From assembly GCA_003021685.1 (NCBI GenBank), contig PXRO01000017.1:96498-160497 (forward strand): a DNA stretch of 64,000 bases, given 5' to 3'. Under the pieces are notes generated by a model that worked only from the letters and a program-made list of their open reading frames with translations, was not told where the DNA came from and ran no database searches. The translations under genes and the position numbers were made by a program. Below, in pieces: positions 16,709-24,901 of the stretch; within the stretch, counting starts at the first letter, position 1; each line of letters opens with the position of its first letter. Origin of the DNA: Halobacteriales archaeon QS_4_62_28. Its GTDB lineage: Archaea > Halobacteriota > Halobacteria > Halobacteriales > Haloarculaceae.

Positions 16709-17086
16709 CTATCGGTGTTGCTCTTTGCCTGTCTCCGTGATCGCGTCGAGATAGCGCTCGCCCCATTCGGCCATCGCCGTCACGACCAGTTCCAGTTGTT
16801 CACCCCATCTGGTCAACGAGTACTCGACACGCACCGGCTTGTCGTCGATGACGGTCCGGTCGACGATATCGCGTTCCTGCAAGTCGTCTAAACTCTCCGA
16901 GAGTACCTTATCCGAGATCCCGTCGACGCGTTGCTTGAGGTCGTTGAACCCGAGCGGTCCGTTCTCCAGCAACTCGGCGACGAGCAACGGATGCCACTTT
17001 TTTCCGACGATCTTCGCAGTCGATACCACTGGACTCACGTTCGTTCCCCCACGGCCCATCGTTTTCTGATCCCCCATGGTCTTCAT
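16709..17086 (-). CDS. HxlR-family winged-helix transcription regulator
   Basis: About 125 aa from ATG 17086 (MKTMGDQKTMGRGG); a frame to 17131 exists but the TATA box at 17111-17120 argues for the shorter, leaderless start. The core AKIVGKKWHPLLVAELLENG, then GFNDLKQRVDGISDKVLSES and RVEYSLTRWGEQL, is the HxlR winged helix-turn-helix. The usual N-terminal Cys of redox- or aldehyde-sensing HxlR members is not present. The crtB gene diverges 270 bp upstream, so control of carotenoid synthesis is a possible but unproven role. Confidence 0.85.
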   Translation of the reverse strand: MKTMGDQKTMGRGGTNVSPVVSTAKIVGKKWHPLLVAELLENGPLGFNDLKQRVDGISDKVLSESLDDLQERDIVDRTVIDDKPVRVEYSLTRWGEQLELVVTAMAEWGERYLDAITETGKEQHR

Positions 17087-17110
17087 AGATACTATGATCT
17101 TCTCCCGGGA

Positions 17111-17120
17111 AATAAATACT
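17111..17120 (-). promoter_or_regulatory. TATA box of the HxlR gene
   Basis: On the reverse strand AGTATTTATT is centred about 28 bp upstream of ATG 17086, giving a predicted leaderless transcript and supporting that start. Confidence 0.6.
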
Positions 17121-17355
17121 GCATTTGGCACGAAAGGACCTCGAATCGCGTCCTGATCGTTCCAAACGGCAGCCTATGTCGATAGACACCACACTGCTCT
17201 CCAACCTAGTTGGGCACACAATTTATCAGTCGCGTCACCGTACATAACAGTCAAGTGAGTGTAGACGCCTCTCACCGCTCAGCCGATGGAACCCTGGCGC
17301 GGCGGCCCTGTTCCAACAGTCGAACCGCTGTTAGCTCTGACGACATGAACTTCCA

Positions 17356-18321
17356 ATGGTAGACACAGACGACATCAAGACGAGTAAATCGATCCAGCAG
17401 CGAACCGGCCGGACGTTCCACCTGGCGACTCGCCTGCTGCCAGAGCGAATCAGGCACGCGACATACGTCCTGTACGCGTTTTTCAGGGTCGCAGACGACG
17501 TGGTCGACCAGCCGGACGGCCCACCGCCAAACGTCAAACACGAGCGACTCGAACAGTTCAGAGAAGCGGCGCTGGGTCACTCGACGGTCGCCGGCGAGGA
17601 CGGTGTGGTTCTCGATGCCTTCGCGACGCTTCGCGAGCGCCACGACATTCCCGACGAAGAGGTCAACGTCTTCATCGACGCGATGGAGATGGACATCGCA
17701 CAGGCTCGCTACGAGACGTTCGAGGACCTCCGCGAGTACATGCGCGGCTCGGCCGTCGCCGTTGGCACCATGATGATGGACGTGATGGATGTCGACGATG
17801 CCGAGACGGCCGGCCCGCACGCGGCGGCCCTCGCCGAGGCGTTCCAGTTGACGAACTTCCTGCGAGACGTTCGCGAGGATATCCACGAGTACGGCCGCGT
17901 CTACCTGCCCCAGGAGACCCTCGCCGAATATGGCGTCACCGAGGAAGACCTGGCCGAAGCGAACGTCACCGACGACTTCCGGGCGGTGATGCAGACGGAA
18001 CTCGCACGGACGGAACAACTGTACCACGAGGGCGTCGCTGGCATCCGGTATCTCCCGGAGGACTGCCAGTTCGGTGTCCTCCTGTCGGCCGTCCTGTACG
18101 CAGAACACCATCGACTCGTTCGGTCGCGAGGCTACGACGTGCTGACCGAGACGCCCGAACTGACCCGCCGCCGTCGCTTCTGGTTGCTCGCCAGGACGTG
18201 GTGGCACTGGCGGCAACACCACGACCCGGAAGCGGCCTTCTACGCGGTCAGCGCGATTTCGGAACCGGCCCCGACTGCCGACACGCAGGTCGAGATGACA
18301 GATTCCAGCCAGCTAGTCTGA
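17356..18321 (+). CDS. crtB: Phytoene synthase
   Basis: 321 aa of the squalene/phytoene synthase family. The two Asp-rich substrate motifs are visible: RVADDVVDQ (about residues 42-50) and NFLRDVREDI (about 170-180), with EYMRGSAVAVGTMM (about 130) between. The enzyme joins two geranylgeranyl diphosphates to phytoene, the first step to bacterioruberin and retinal. No other carotenoid gene is adjacent. An HxlR regulator is divergently placed. The 5' region 17132-17355 holds AT-rich segments (ACAATTTATCAG, CCGTACATAACAG) suitable for promoters. Confidence 0.93.
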   Translation: MVDTDDIKTSKSIQQRTGRTFHLATRLLPERIRHATYVLYAFFRVADDVVDQPDGPPPNVKHERLEQFREAALGHSTVAGEDGVVLDAFATLRERHDIPDEEVNVFIDAMEMDIAQARYETFEDLREYMRGSAVAVGTMMMDVMDVDDAETAGPHAAALAEAFQLTNFLRDVREDIHEYGRVYLPQETLAEYGVTEEDLAEANVTDDFRAVMQTELARTEQLYHEGVAGIRYLPEDCQFGVLLSAVLYAEHHRLVRSRGYDVLTETPELTRRRRFWLLARTWWHWRQHHDPEAAFYAVSAISEPAPTADTQVEMTDSSQLV

Positions 18322-18327
18322 TCGCTG

Positions 18328-18918
18328 TTACTTGCCGCGACCGCGGTTGCTACGGAGGCTCGGACGGGTGTGTTCGCTGCCCTTGCCCTTCTTGCTCAGG
18401 CCGCGGTTGCGTCGGCCAGCGCCGGTGAGGCCACGCAGTGCGCGGTCAGTCTGGTCGTCCGCACAGATCCAGTTGAGGTCGTCGTCGTTCTGGATTGCGG
18501 GGTGTTCGGGGTCGACGAGGATGATCTCGTGCCATTTCTGGCGGCCGTCTTCCCCGACCCAGTAGCTGTTGAGCACGCGGAGGTTCGGGTACTTGCGGGT
18601 GGCCCGTTCCTCGGCGACGCGCTGGATGTCCTTGCGGCGCGTAATCCGGGTGACGCCCTGTCGCTTCGAGCGTCGGCCTGCCTTGAATCGCTTCTTGCGA
18701 GCGCCCCCCTTCCGGACGGAGGCCCGGACCACGATGATGCCTTGCTTGGCTTTATACCCCTGCGAGCGGGCCTTGTCGAGGCGGGTCGGGCGCTCGATAC
18801 GTTCGAGCGCGCCCTCTTCGCGCCAGTCCTGCTGTCGCTGCCATTGCAACTCTGCTAGCTTGCCGTCGCCTGGGTCCGCCCAGGCCTCTCGGATGTACGA
18901 GTACGAACTTCGTGCCAT
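18328..18918 (-). CDS. rpl15e: Ribosomal protein L15e (50S)
   Basis: 196 aa from ATG 18918 (MARSSYSYIREAWADPGDGK). Typical basic L15e with QGIIVVRASVRKGGARKKRF, RVAEERATRKYPNLRVLNSY and WHEIILVDPEHPAI, ending in a Lys/Arg/Gly-rich tail. Component of the large ribosomal subunit of archaea and eukaryotes. Its 5' leader contains overlapping inverted repeats directly before the start codon (see next entry). The promoter is probably CTTAAGG on the reverse strand near 19060, leaving a leader of roughly 110-140 nt. Confidence 0.95.
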   Translation of the reverse strand: MARSSYSYIREAWADPGDGKLAELQWQRQQDWREEGALERIERPTRLDKARSQGYKAKQGIIVVRASVRKGGARKKRFKAGRRSKRQGVTRITRRKDIQRVAEERATRKYPNLRVLNSYWVGEDGRQKWHEIILVDPEHPAIQNDDDLNWICADDQTDRALRGLTGAGRRNRGLSKKGKGSEHTRPSLRSNRGRGK

Positions 18919-18920
18919 GT

Positions 18921-18967
18921 GTGTCACCACGGGCGTTGCGTGGTTCAACGCCCACACGAGGTGTGGG
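18921..18967 (-). promoter_or_regulatory. Candidate translational switch in the rpl15e leader
   Basis: On the mRNA (minus strand) three helices compete. Helix 1 is CCCACAC with GUGUGGG (18967-18961 and 18957-18951, 3-nt loop). Helix 2 is GGGCGUUG with CAACGCCC (18953-18946 and 18938-18931). Helix 3 is ACCACG with CGUGGU (18944-18939 and 18931-18926). Helix 1 and 2 share GGG; helix 3 uses the loop of helix 2 and covers part of GGUGA (18928-18924), the Shine-Dalgarno-like sequence just before ATG 18918. Ribosomal proteins often repress their own translation this way; a role here is inferred. Confidence 0.5.
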
Positions 18968-19210
18968 AGTCACATCCCGACCTGTACACGAGACAGTGCA
19001 TGCAGGTGCCCGCTGGTGCCCGTCGTCCAGCGAGTTACTGTGTCGTTTCCGGCTTGCGCCCTTAAGCCATTCGAACTATCGCGCTCGCCCCGGCGAACCG
19101 AAAAAGTGGTCGCATCGTAGATATCTCAGTCGCGATATGGCGAGCGACCGGGTAGGTGCGCCGTCGGCGACGGAACCGTTTATTTGTCTGCCGGCCAGTG
19201 GATTCGGTAG

Positions 19211-20119
19211 ATGCGCGTCGTCACGCTGCTCCCATCCGCCACGGAAATCGTCTACTCGCTGGGCGTCGAACCCGTCGGCGTCTCACACGAGTGTGACTAT
19301 CCGCCGGCAGCCCGCGACCTGCCCTCGGTGAACCGCGCTCGCATCGATCCGACGGCGTCGAGCGGCGAGATCAACGAGCAAGTCGCCGCGGCCGAGGACG
19401 ACGGCGGCGTCTACGCAATCGAGACGGAGACGCTCGCCGACCTCGATCCGGACCTGATCGTCACGCAGGGCGTCTGTGACGTGTGTGCCGTCGATCACGT
19501 CGTCGTCGAGGACGCCGTCGCCGAACTCGGTCTGGACACCGAGGTGCTGACGCTCGATGTCCACAGCCTCGACGACCTCTTCGACTCGATCCTCGCCGTC
19601 GGCGACGCCATCGACCGCGGTGAGCGGGCGACCGAGGTCGTCGCCACCCTCCGCGCTCGCGTCAACGACATCGAGATGGCGGCTCCGTACGTCGAAGACA
19701 CCCCGAGCGTCGCCGTCCTCGACTGGATGGATCCGGTCATGGTCGCCGGCCACTGGGTCCCGGAGATGATCGAACTCGCTGGTGGCGAGTACGAGATGGA
19801 GACGGCGGGCGCTCACTCTCGCCCGCGCGAATGGGCCGAGATCCGTTCGCACGACCCCGACGTGCTGGTCGTCGCTCCCTGTGGCTTCGACTTGGACCAG
19901 ACCGTCGACAACCTCGCCGACCTGACCGGGCGACCGGGGTGGGGCGACCTGAGCGCCGTGAGAAACGACCGCGTGTTCCTGATCGACGGCCACCACTACG
20001 TTAACCGGTCGGGCCCGCGACTCGTCGACACGCTCTCCTTCCTCGCCTGGGCGCTCCACCCGGACGTGTTCGACGACCCGCCGAGTGATGCTGTCAGGCC
20101 GCTGACTGGGATTCAATGA
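19211..20119 (+). CDS. BtuF-like periplasmic-binding-fold protein
   Basis: 302 aa of the helical-backbone metal/cobalamin-binding family: MRVVTLLPSATEIVYSLGVE, PVGVSHECDYP, DLIVTQGVCDVCAVD, and WMDPVMVAGHWVPEMIELAG. BtuF is the vitamin B12 binding protein of the BtuCDF importer. This one has no signal peptide or lipobox, so it appears cytosolic, and no BtuC or BtuD lies beside it. Such lone members are common in haloarchaea and their ligand is uncertain. It converges with ubaA, with 9 bp between the stops. Confidence 0.83.
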   Translation: MRVVTLLPSATEIVYSLGVEPVGVSHECDYPPAARDLPSVNRARIDPTASSGEINEQVAAAEDDGGVYAIETETLADLDPDLIVTQGVCDVCAVDHVVVEDAVAELGLDTEVLTLDVHSLDDLFDSILAVGDAIDRGERATEVVATLRARVNDIEMAAPYVEDTPSVAVLDWMDPVMVAGHWVPEMIELAGGEYEMETAGAHSRPREWAEIRSHDPDVLVVAPCGFDLDQTVDNLADLTGRPGWGDLSAVRNDRVFLIDGHHYVNRSGPRLVDTLSFLAWALHPDVFDDPPSDAVRPLTGIQ

Positions 20120-20128
20120 ACGGCCTCG

Positions 20129-20941
20129 TCACTCAGACAGCGAGCATCGCTCGTCGTAACTAACTTCGGTCACCGACGAGAGGGTCGGATCGTCGCCACA
20201 CACCGGACAGTCGGGATTCCGTTCGATTGGGACCTCGTCGACGCGCATCTCGCTGGCGTCGTAGACCAGCAGGCGGCCGTCGAGTGACTCCCCCTCGTCG
20301 AGAACCCACTTGACGACCTCCGTGGCCTGGAAACAGCCAATCGTGCCGGGTAATATTCCGAGGACACCTGCCGTCGCACAGTCGGGTACTGCGCCCTCGG
20401 GCGGCGCTTCGGGGAACAAACACCGGTAACACGGTCCCTCGCCGGAGAAGGTCGTCACCTGGCCCTCGAAGCGGTAGATCGATCCGTGCGAGACGGGCGT
20501 CCCTGCGAGCGTACAGGCGTCGTTGACCAGATACCGGGTCGCGAAGTTGTCGGAGGCATCGACGACGATGTCGTAGTCGGCGATCAGTTCGGCAGCGTTG
20601 TCCCGTTTCAGTCGTGTCTTGTAGGTGTCGACGGTCACGTCGGGGTTCAGGTCGGTCACGAACGCGCGGGCGCTGTCGACTTTCGGTTGCCCCACGTCGC
20701 TGTCGGCATGGACGACCTGTCGCTGGAGGTTCGACCGCTCGACCACGTCGTCGTCGACGATACCGAGTCGACCGATGCCCGCCGCCGCCAGGTACTGCAA
20801 GACCGGTGAGCCGAGACCGCCCGCACCGACGACGAGTACTGCGGTTTCGAGCAGGGCGGCTTGCCCCTCGGGACCGACATCGTCCATAATGACGTGCCGG
20901 GAGTAGCGGTCGAGTTGCTCGGGAGCGAGATCCAGCGCCAT
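20129..20941 (-). CDS. ubaA: E1-like SAMP-activating enzyme UbaA (MoeB/ThiF family)
   Basis: 270 aa from ATG 20941 (MALDLAPEQLDRYSRHVIMD). The nucleotide-binding motif GAGGLGSPVLQYLAAAG and Asp of IVDDDVVERSNLQRQ are present, as are zinc ligands CYRC (about 170) and CPVC (about 250) and the active-site Cys in VPDCATAGVLG. In Haloferax volcanii UbaA adenylates the ubiquitin-like SAMP proteins for protein modification, tRNA thiolation and molybdopterin synthesis. A JAMM-like protease that could act in the opposite direction is encoded at 46693. The 80-bp palindrome C lies between its promoter region and vapC. Confidence 0.88.
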   Translation of the reverse strand: MALDLAPEQLDRYSRHVIMDDVGPEGQAALLETAVLVVGAGGLGSPVLQYLAAAGIGRLGIVDDDVVERSNLQRQVVHADSDVGQPKVDSARAFVTDLNPDVTVDTYKTRLKRDNAAELIADYDIVVDASDNFATRYLVNDACTLAGTPVSHGSIYRFEGQVTTFSGEGPCYRCLFPEAPPEGAVPDCATAGVLGILPGTIGCFQATEVVKWVLDEGESLDGRLLVYDASEMRVDEVPIERNPDCPVCGDDPTLSSVTEVSYDERCSLSE

Positions 20942-21024
20942 ACTCGCTGTTGACGGGCACGGAAAATAAGCGGCCGGTTCTATGCAACGATGGGTTGGGA
21001 TGATGTCCACGCGAGAGACCGGTT

Positions 21025-21104
21025 ATACTGCCGGACGTAACCTCGTGAAGATATTCGCTACCCCGGGGTGGCGAAATAGTTCACGGACTTCCGTCCGGCA
21101 GTAT
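21025..21104. repeat. Palindromic repeat family C
   Basis: 80-bp near-palindrome of two 40-bp arms: it starts ATACTGCCGGACG, meets at CCCC/GGGG (21061-21068) and ends CGTCCGGCAGTAT. The arms differ at roughly ten positions. It fills the gap between the ubaA start and the toxin-type gene and ends in the first base of the latter's stop codon. Size and the ATA...TAT ends match families A and B although the sequence differs. Only one copy is in this window. Confidence 0.85.
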
Positions 21105-21511
21105 TAGTCCCAGACCGTGTCCTCAGACGCGAATGCGCTATCATTGCTGACGATAGCCTTCGTGTTCTGCACCCGATGTGTTGCTGTGAGTAACCCGTCG
21201 TGCATCGTGTACAGGTCGATCTCACTGGCGAACACCGACAGTTCATGCTCTCTAATCGACGCGATCTCGACGGGACCGTTTGTAACGAGCCGGCTGAGCG
21301 TCTCGCGGGGGTCTCCCTGGAGTTTGACCCCAGCAATCACCGCACCGCTCTCGACCTGATAGAGTGCCTCGGCCGCCTGCACGTCTGGGGCTCGGAGTAC
21401 ATCGATCCCCTGTTCTGCTCGCGTGAACACCTCATCGGCGGCATCGGGAAGCTCGTCAACAAGATACCGCAACAACGCAACAGCATCCACCATGTACGTC
21501 GCCATCGTCAT
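21104..21511 (-). CDS. PIN-domain protein, VapC-like toxin
   Basis: 135 aa (MTMATYMVDAVALLRYLVDE). Asp9 in YMVDAVALL, acidic residues near QAAEALYQVES (about 50) and the C-terminal HDGLLTATHRV...AIVSNDSAF segment fit the PIN nuclease fold with its Asp/Glu metal site; the usual final D-x-D is SNDSAF here. VapC toxins cleave tRNA or rRNA. The start overlaps the stop of the AbrB-type gene by 4 bp, the normal arrangement for a toxin-antitoxin operon. The stop codon abuts palindrome C. Confidence 0.82.
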   Translation of the reverse strand: MTMATYMVDAVALLRYLVDELPDAADEVFTRAEQGIDVLRAPDVQAAEALYQVESGAVIAGVKLQGDPRETLSRLVTNGPVEIASIREHELSVFASEIDLYTMHDGLLTATHRVQNTKAIVSNDSAFASEDTVWD

Positions 21512-21807
21512 GCACCGCTATCGTTGAGTAGTTCGTCTTCGATGGTCTCGCGATGGTCTCGTACTCGGTGTTCGAGCTCTTCAGCGACTTCCTCCCGCTT
21601 CTCAGGTGGCGTATCGTCAGGAATGAGCATTCCGCGGGCACTAGAGCGGTTCGCCTTCCGAATCACGATACCCTCCTCTGCTATCTTCCAAACGACCTCA
21701 TCGCCTGGCTTCAGGCCGAACTCATCGCGGAACTCTTTCGGGATCGTCACTTGACCTTTCCTCGTGACCTGCGTCGTCTCTGATTCTGGTTTGTCGTCAG
21801 TGCTCAT
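21508..21807 (-). CDS. AbrB/SpoVT-fold antitoxin, VapB-like
   Basis: 99 aa. The swapped-hairpin AbrB domain is seen at TTQVTRKGQVTIPKEFRDEF and GLKPGDEVVWKIAEEGIVIR (residues 11-52); the C-terminal Glu-rich helix (EKREEVAEELEHRVRDHRET) would wrap the toxin. It is translated first and overlaps the PIN gene by ATGA. Antitoxins of this fold bind their own promoter, so the operon is probably autoregulated. Confidence 0.85.
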   Translation of the reverse strand: MSTDDKPESETTQVTRKGQVTIPKEFRDEFGLKPGDEVVWKIAEEGIVIRKANRSSARGMLIPDDTPPEKREEVAEELEHRVRDHRETIEDELLNDSGA

Positions 21808-21911
21808 ACTCAGTACTACGGTGTGTAGTACCTAAGCTTTTGGTCAACTAGTCCAGCAAGGAACCGACCCCGCTACCAGCAACGAAACACGCGATCAGGC
21901 ATCCAGAAGGT

Positions 21912-23423
21912 TCAACAGTCGTACAGGTTCCGGTACTTCTCGTCGGCGTAGTCGAGGAAGTAGTCGGCGGTGAAGGACTCGCCGGTCGCCTCCCGGATCA
22001 GGTCGTCGGTCCGGTAGCGTGCGCCGTGGCTGTGGATGTTGTCAGTGAGCCACTCGTGGAGGTCGTCGAACTCGCCCTCACGGATGGGGTCGTCGAGCGA
22101 ACCCAGGTCGTCCTCGGCGGTGGCGAAGAGTTGCGCGGCCAGCACCGACCCCAGCGAGTACGTCGGGAAGTAGCCAAAGGAGCCGTGCGTCCAGTGGATG
22201 TCCTGCAGACAGCCGTCGGCGTCGGTGTCCGGTCGCACACCGAGATACTCGTCCATCTTGTCGTTCCACACCTGCGGGATCTCCTCGACGTCGATGTCGC
22301 CGTGGATCAGGTCACGCTCGATTTCGAAGCGCAGGACGACGTGCATGTGGTAGGTGAGTTCGTCGGCCTCGACCCGGATCAGGTTCTCCGGGTGGACGGT
22401 GTTTGCAGCCTCGTAGAACGCCTGTGGCGACGCCGAGACGCCGAGGTGCTCATCGACAGTCGGGGAAAAGCCCTCCCAGAATGGCAGCGAGCGCCCGACG
22501 TGGTTCTCCCACAGGCGGGACTGGGACTCGTGGACCGAGAGGTCACGCGACTCGCCCAGCGGCGTACCGTAGGCCTCGTCGGGCAGGCCGAGCGTGTAGG
22601 TCGCGTGGCCGAACTCGTGGATGGTCGAGCTAAGCGCGTCCAGCGGGTCGTCCGGCGAAAAGCGCGTCGTGACGCGGGCGTCGAACTGCGTTCCCGAGGA
22701 GAACGGATGGGGCGCGGTGTCGAGCCGGCCGCGGTCCCAGTCGTAGCCTAGGTAGTCAAGCGCCGACCGGACGAGTTCCTCCTGGGTGTCCTCGCTATAG
22801 GCCCCCTCGAAAGGGTCGGCCAGTGTCACGTCGCTGGCCTTGATATCGTCGATCAGCGGCACCAGGTGCTCCCGCAGGTTCTCCAGCGCTTTCTCGGCGG
22901 TGTCCAGCCCGAGATACGGTTCGTACTCCTCGAACAGCACTTCGTAGGGATCCCTGTCGGGATCGATGGCCTCGGCGTACTCTCGCTTCAACTGGACGAG
23001 TTCCCGCAAGGTGTCGGCAAAGGCGTCGAAATCGTCGTCGGCCTTTGCCTGTTCCCACACCGGGAGCGCGTTCGATGTGGTCTCCGAGATGCGCTGGACG
23101 AGATCGCCCGGCACCTTGACCGCGCGGTCGTGCTGGCGACGGACCTCACGCACGACGGCCTCCTGCTCGGCGTCGAGGTCCGTCCCTTCGAGTTCGTCGA
23201 GCCACTCGGTGAGGTCGTCGTCGGTGAGCAACTCGTGGGACAGCGTCGAAAGCGCGGAGGTTTGCTTGGCGCGGGCAGGCGTCCCCTCGTCGGGCATCAT
23301 CACCTGCTGGTCCCACTGGAGAACGCCGGCGGCGTCGCCGACGTAGTTCATCCGCTCGACGTGGGCCTCGAAGCGCTCGTAGGTGTCCGGTGTCTCAGTT
23401 TCGGCGTCGGCTTCGGTTGCCAT
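21912..23423 (-). CDS. Carboxypeptidase M32 (thermostable carboxypeptidase 1 family)
   Basis: 503 aa from ATG 23423 (MATEADAETETPDTYERFEA); the long frame to 23663 overlaps the M20 gene on the same strand and is unsupported. HEFGHATY carries the HExxH zinc site, with HESQSRLWENHVGRS supplying the third ligand and GTQFDARVTTRFSPDDP and DIHWTHGSFGYFPTYSLG as family motifs. The enzyme is a cytoplasmic metallocarboxypeptidase releasing C-terminal residues. It starts 38 bp downstream of the M20 gene stop and is probably cotranscribed with it. Confidence 0.93.
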   Translation of the reverse strand: MATEADAETETPDTYERFEAHVERMNYVGDAAGVLQWDQQVMMPDEGTPARAKQTSALSTLSHELLTDDDLTEWLDELEGTDLDAEQEAVVREVRRQHDRAVKVPGDLVQRISETTSNALPVWEQAKADDDFDAFADTLRELVQLKREYAEAIDPDRDPYEVLFEEYEPYLGLDTAEKALENLREHLVPLIDDIKASDVTLADPFEGAYSEDTQEELVRSALDYLGYDWDRGRLDTAPHPFSSGTQFDARVTTRFSPDDPLDALSSTIHEFGHATYTLGLPDEAYGTPLGESRDLSVHESQSRLWENHVGRSLPFWEGFSPTVDEHLGVSASPQAFYEAANTVHPENLIRVEADELTYHMHVVLRFEIERDLIHGDIDVEEIPQVWNDKMDEYLGVRPDTDADGCLQDIHWTHGSFGYFPTYSLGSVLAAQLFATAEDDLGSLDDPIREGEFDDLHEWLTDNIHSHGARYRTDDLIREATGESFTADYFLDYADEKYRNLYDC

Positions 23424-23460
23424 GTGGACGCATAACGCTGGCTGGCGTAAAATATCGACG

Positions 23461-24591
23461 CTATCGACCGTCGAGTTCTCCCAGTCGCTCGGCAATCCCC
23501 CGGTAAATCCGCTCACATCGCTCCAGCACGGCAATCGACACCGACTCCTCGGCAGTGTGGGCCTCGCCCGGTTCGGCCGCCCCGACGACGACACACTCCG
23601 TCCCGGCCCCCGAGAGGTTGCCCGCGTCGGTGGCGTGGGGCTTGATAACGCGTTCGGGTGCACCCGCCTGGGCGTCGCCGGCTACGTCGAGCACCAGGTC
23701 GGCGAAGGCATCGTCGCCACAGGCCATCGGCGGCAGGTCCTGATCGACGGTCCACTCGACGCCGGGAATCTCCTCGACCCGTTCCAGGGGCGCGCGTTCG
23801 CCAGGGACGGTCCGTTCGTCGACGGTCACCGGACAGGACTCGGGGATGACGTTCCAGGCTGTCCCGCCCTCGATCTCCGTGACTGCGATGCTTCCGCCGA
23901 CGCGATGGCCCATGACGGTCGTCTCGGGGACGGACAGGTCACGCACCACGTCGACGGCATCGGTCGCCCGGTAGATAGCGTTCTCGCCGGCCGCGCCCTC
24001 GCTCGCGTGAGCGGCAGTTCCACTAGCCCTGATCGTGCTCCCGCGCCGGCCCTTGTGGGCGACTGCCACGTCCGTGACGTCATCGCCGGAGTAGTTCGTC
24101 GATCCCTCGCCGACGACGGCGTCGTCGGGTGCGAACCCGTCCTCGACCGCCGCCGCTGACCCCAGACAGCCCGACTCTTCGGCGACGAAGGAGACGAAGA
24201 CGAGTTCACACGCCGGATCGTCGGCCGTCTTGAACGCGAGCATCGCGGCCGCGACACACCCCTTCATGTCGGCGGTGCCACGGCCGTACAGTCGACCGTC
24301 GCGCTCCTCGACGACGTACTCGCCGTCCTCGATCTGATCCTCGTCCGGGGGCACCACGTCGTGGTGGCCCGCCAGTGCGAGCGAGGGCCCGCCTGCTCCG
24401 TCCCGGGCCAGCGAGTCGCCGTCTGGATCGATGCCCCGACCTTTGCGCGCGAAAACGTTTCCGTGGTCGTCGCGATAGACAGCGCTGTCGGTGTGTTCGC
24501 GCAACCACGACTCGATGAAATCGCCCGCTTCGGTCTCGTCGTCGTGGCTCGGGATCGAGACCAGATCGCGGGTCAACTCGGCGACATCCAT
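23461..24591 (-). CDS. M20-family metallopeptidase/deacylase (ArgE/DapE type)
   Basis: 376 aa from ATG 24591 (MDVAELTRDLVSIPSHDDET). Metal-site motifs are seen: LAGHHDVVPP (H-x-D, about residue 75-80), YGRGTADMKGCVAAAM (bridging Asp) and FVAEESGCLGS (catalytic Glu-Glu), with a late His in EPGEAHTAEESV. The dimerisation domain lies between (about 170-270). M20 members hydrolyse dipeptides or N-acyl amino acids; the substrate here is not evident. It precedes the M32 gene, suggesting a peptide-degradation operon. Confidence 0.87.
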   Translation of the reverse strand: MDVAELTRDLVSIPSHDDETEAGDFIESWLREHTDSAVYRDDHGNVFARKGRGIDPDGDSLARDGAGGPSLALAGHHDVVPPDEDQIEDGEYVVEERDGRLYGRGTADMKGCVAAAMLAFKTADDPACELVFVSFVAEESGCLGSAAAVEDGFAPDDAVVGEGSTNYSGDDVTDVAVAHKGRRGSTIRASGTAAHASEGAAGENAIYRATDAVDVVRDLSVPETTVMGHRVGGSIAVTEIEGGTAWNVIPESCPVTVDERTVPGERAPLERVEEIPGVEWTVDQDLPPMACGDDAFADLVLDVAGDAQAGAPERVIKPHATDAGNLSGAGTECVVVGAAEPGEAHTAEESVSIAVLERCERIYRGIAERLGELDGR

Positions 24592-24711
24592 ACCAGAACA
24601 GGGGGCGGCGGGCACAAAAGCGTCCGCCGACCGAACAGCGCCACGAACGATTCCAGCGCATTTGTTGGACCCGAATGCGTCTGCCGTGGCCAAAGAACAC
24701 CTGCTGTGGCC

Positions 24712-24888
24712 GAGAGCGCGTCCGTTCGAACGACGAGCGAAGCGAGTCGTGCGGGCGCGCTCTCACGGGGAAGGGCAGGACCGCTGCGCGGTGGCGGTCC
24801 TGGCGGATGAACGGGCGAGAGACGGTCGCGCGGCCTGTGTGGGCACTATCCGAGCGACGCGAGGATATCCTGCACAGACCGCGCGAGC
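24712..24888. repeat. Second string of hairpins in a 620-bp gene-free region
   Basis: Between the M20 gene start (24591) and the DUF368 start (25213) no gene is convincing. The left part holds inverted repeats GAGAGCGCG/CGCGCTCTC (24712-24720 with 24756-24764, enclosing ACGAC/GTCGT), AGGACCGC/GCGGTCCT (24777-24784 with 24794-24801) and a 16-bp pair with two mismatches (24824-24839 with 24873-24888). The style resembles the array at 128-380. Confidence 0.7.
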
Positions 24889-24901
24889 GGATCGAGGGCG
24901 T

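Noticed and set aside
18919..19210. tRNA-like sequence (ATTCGAACTA) upstream of rpl15e
   Set aside because: No acceptor or anticodon stem can be formed around the TTCGAA-like stretch.
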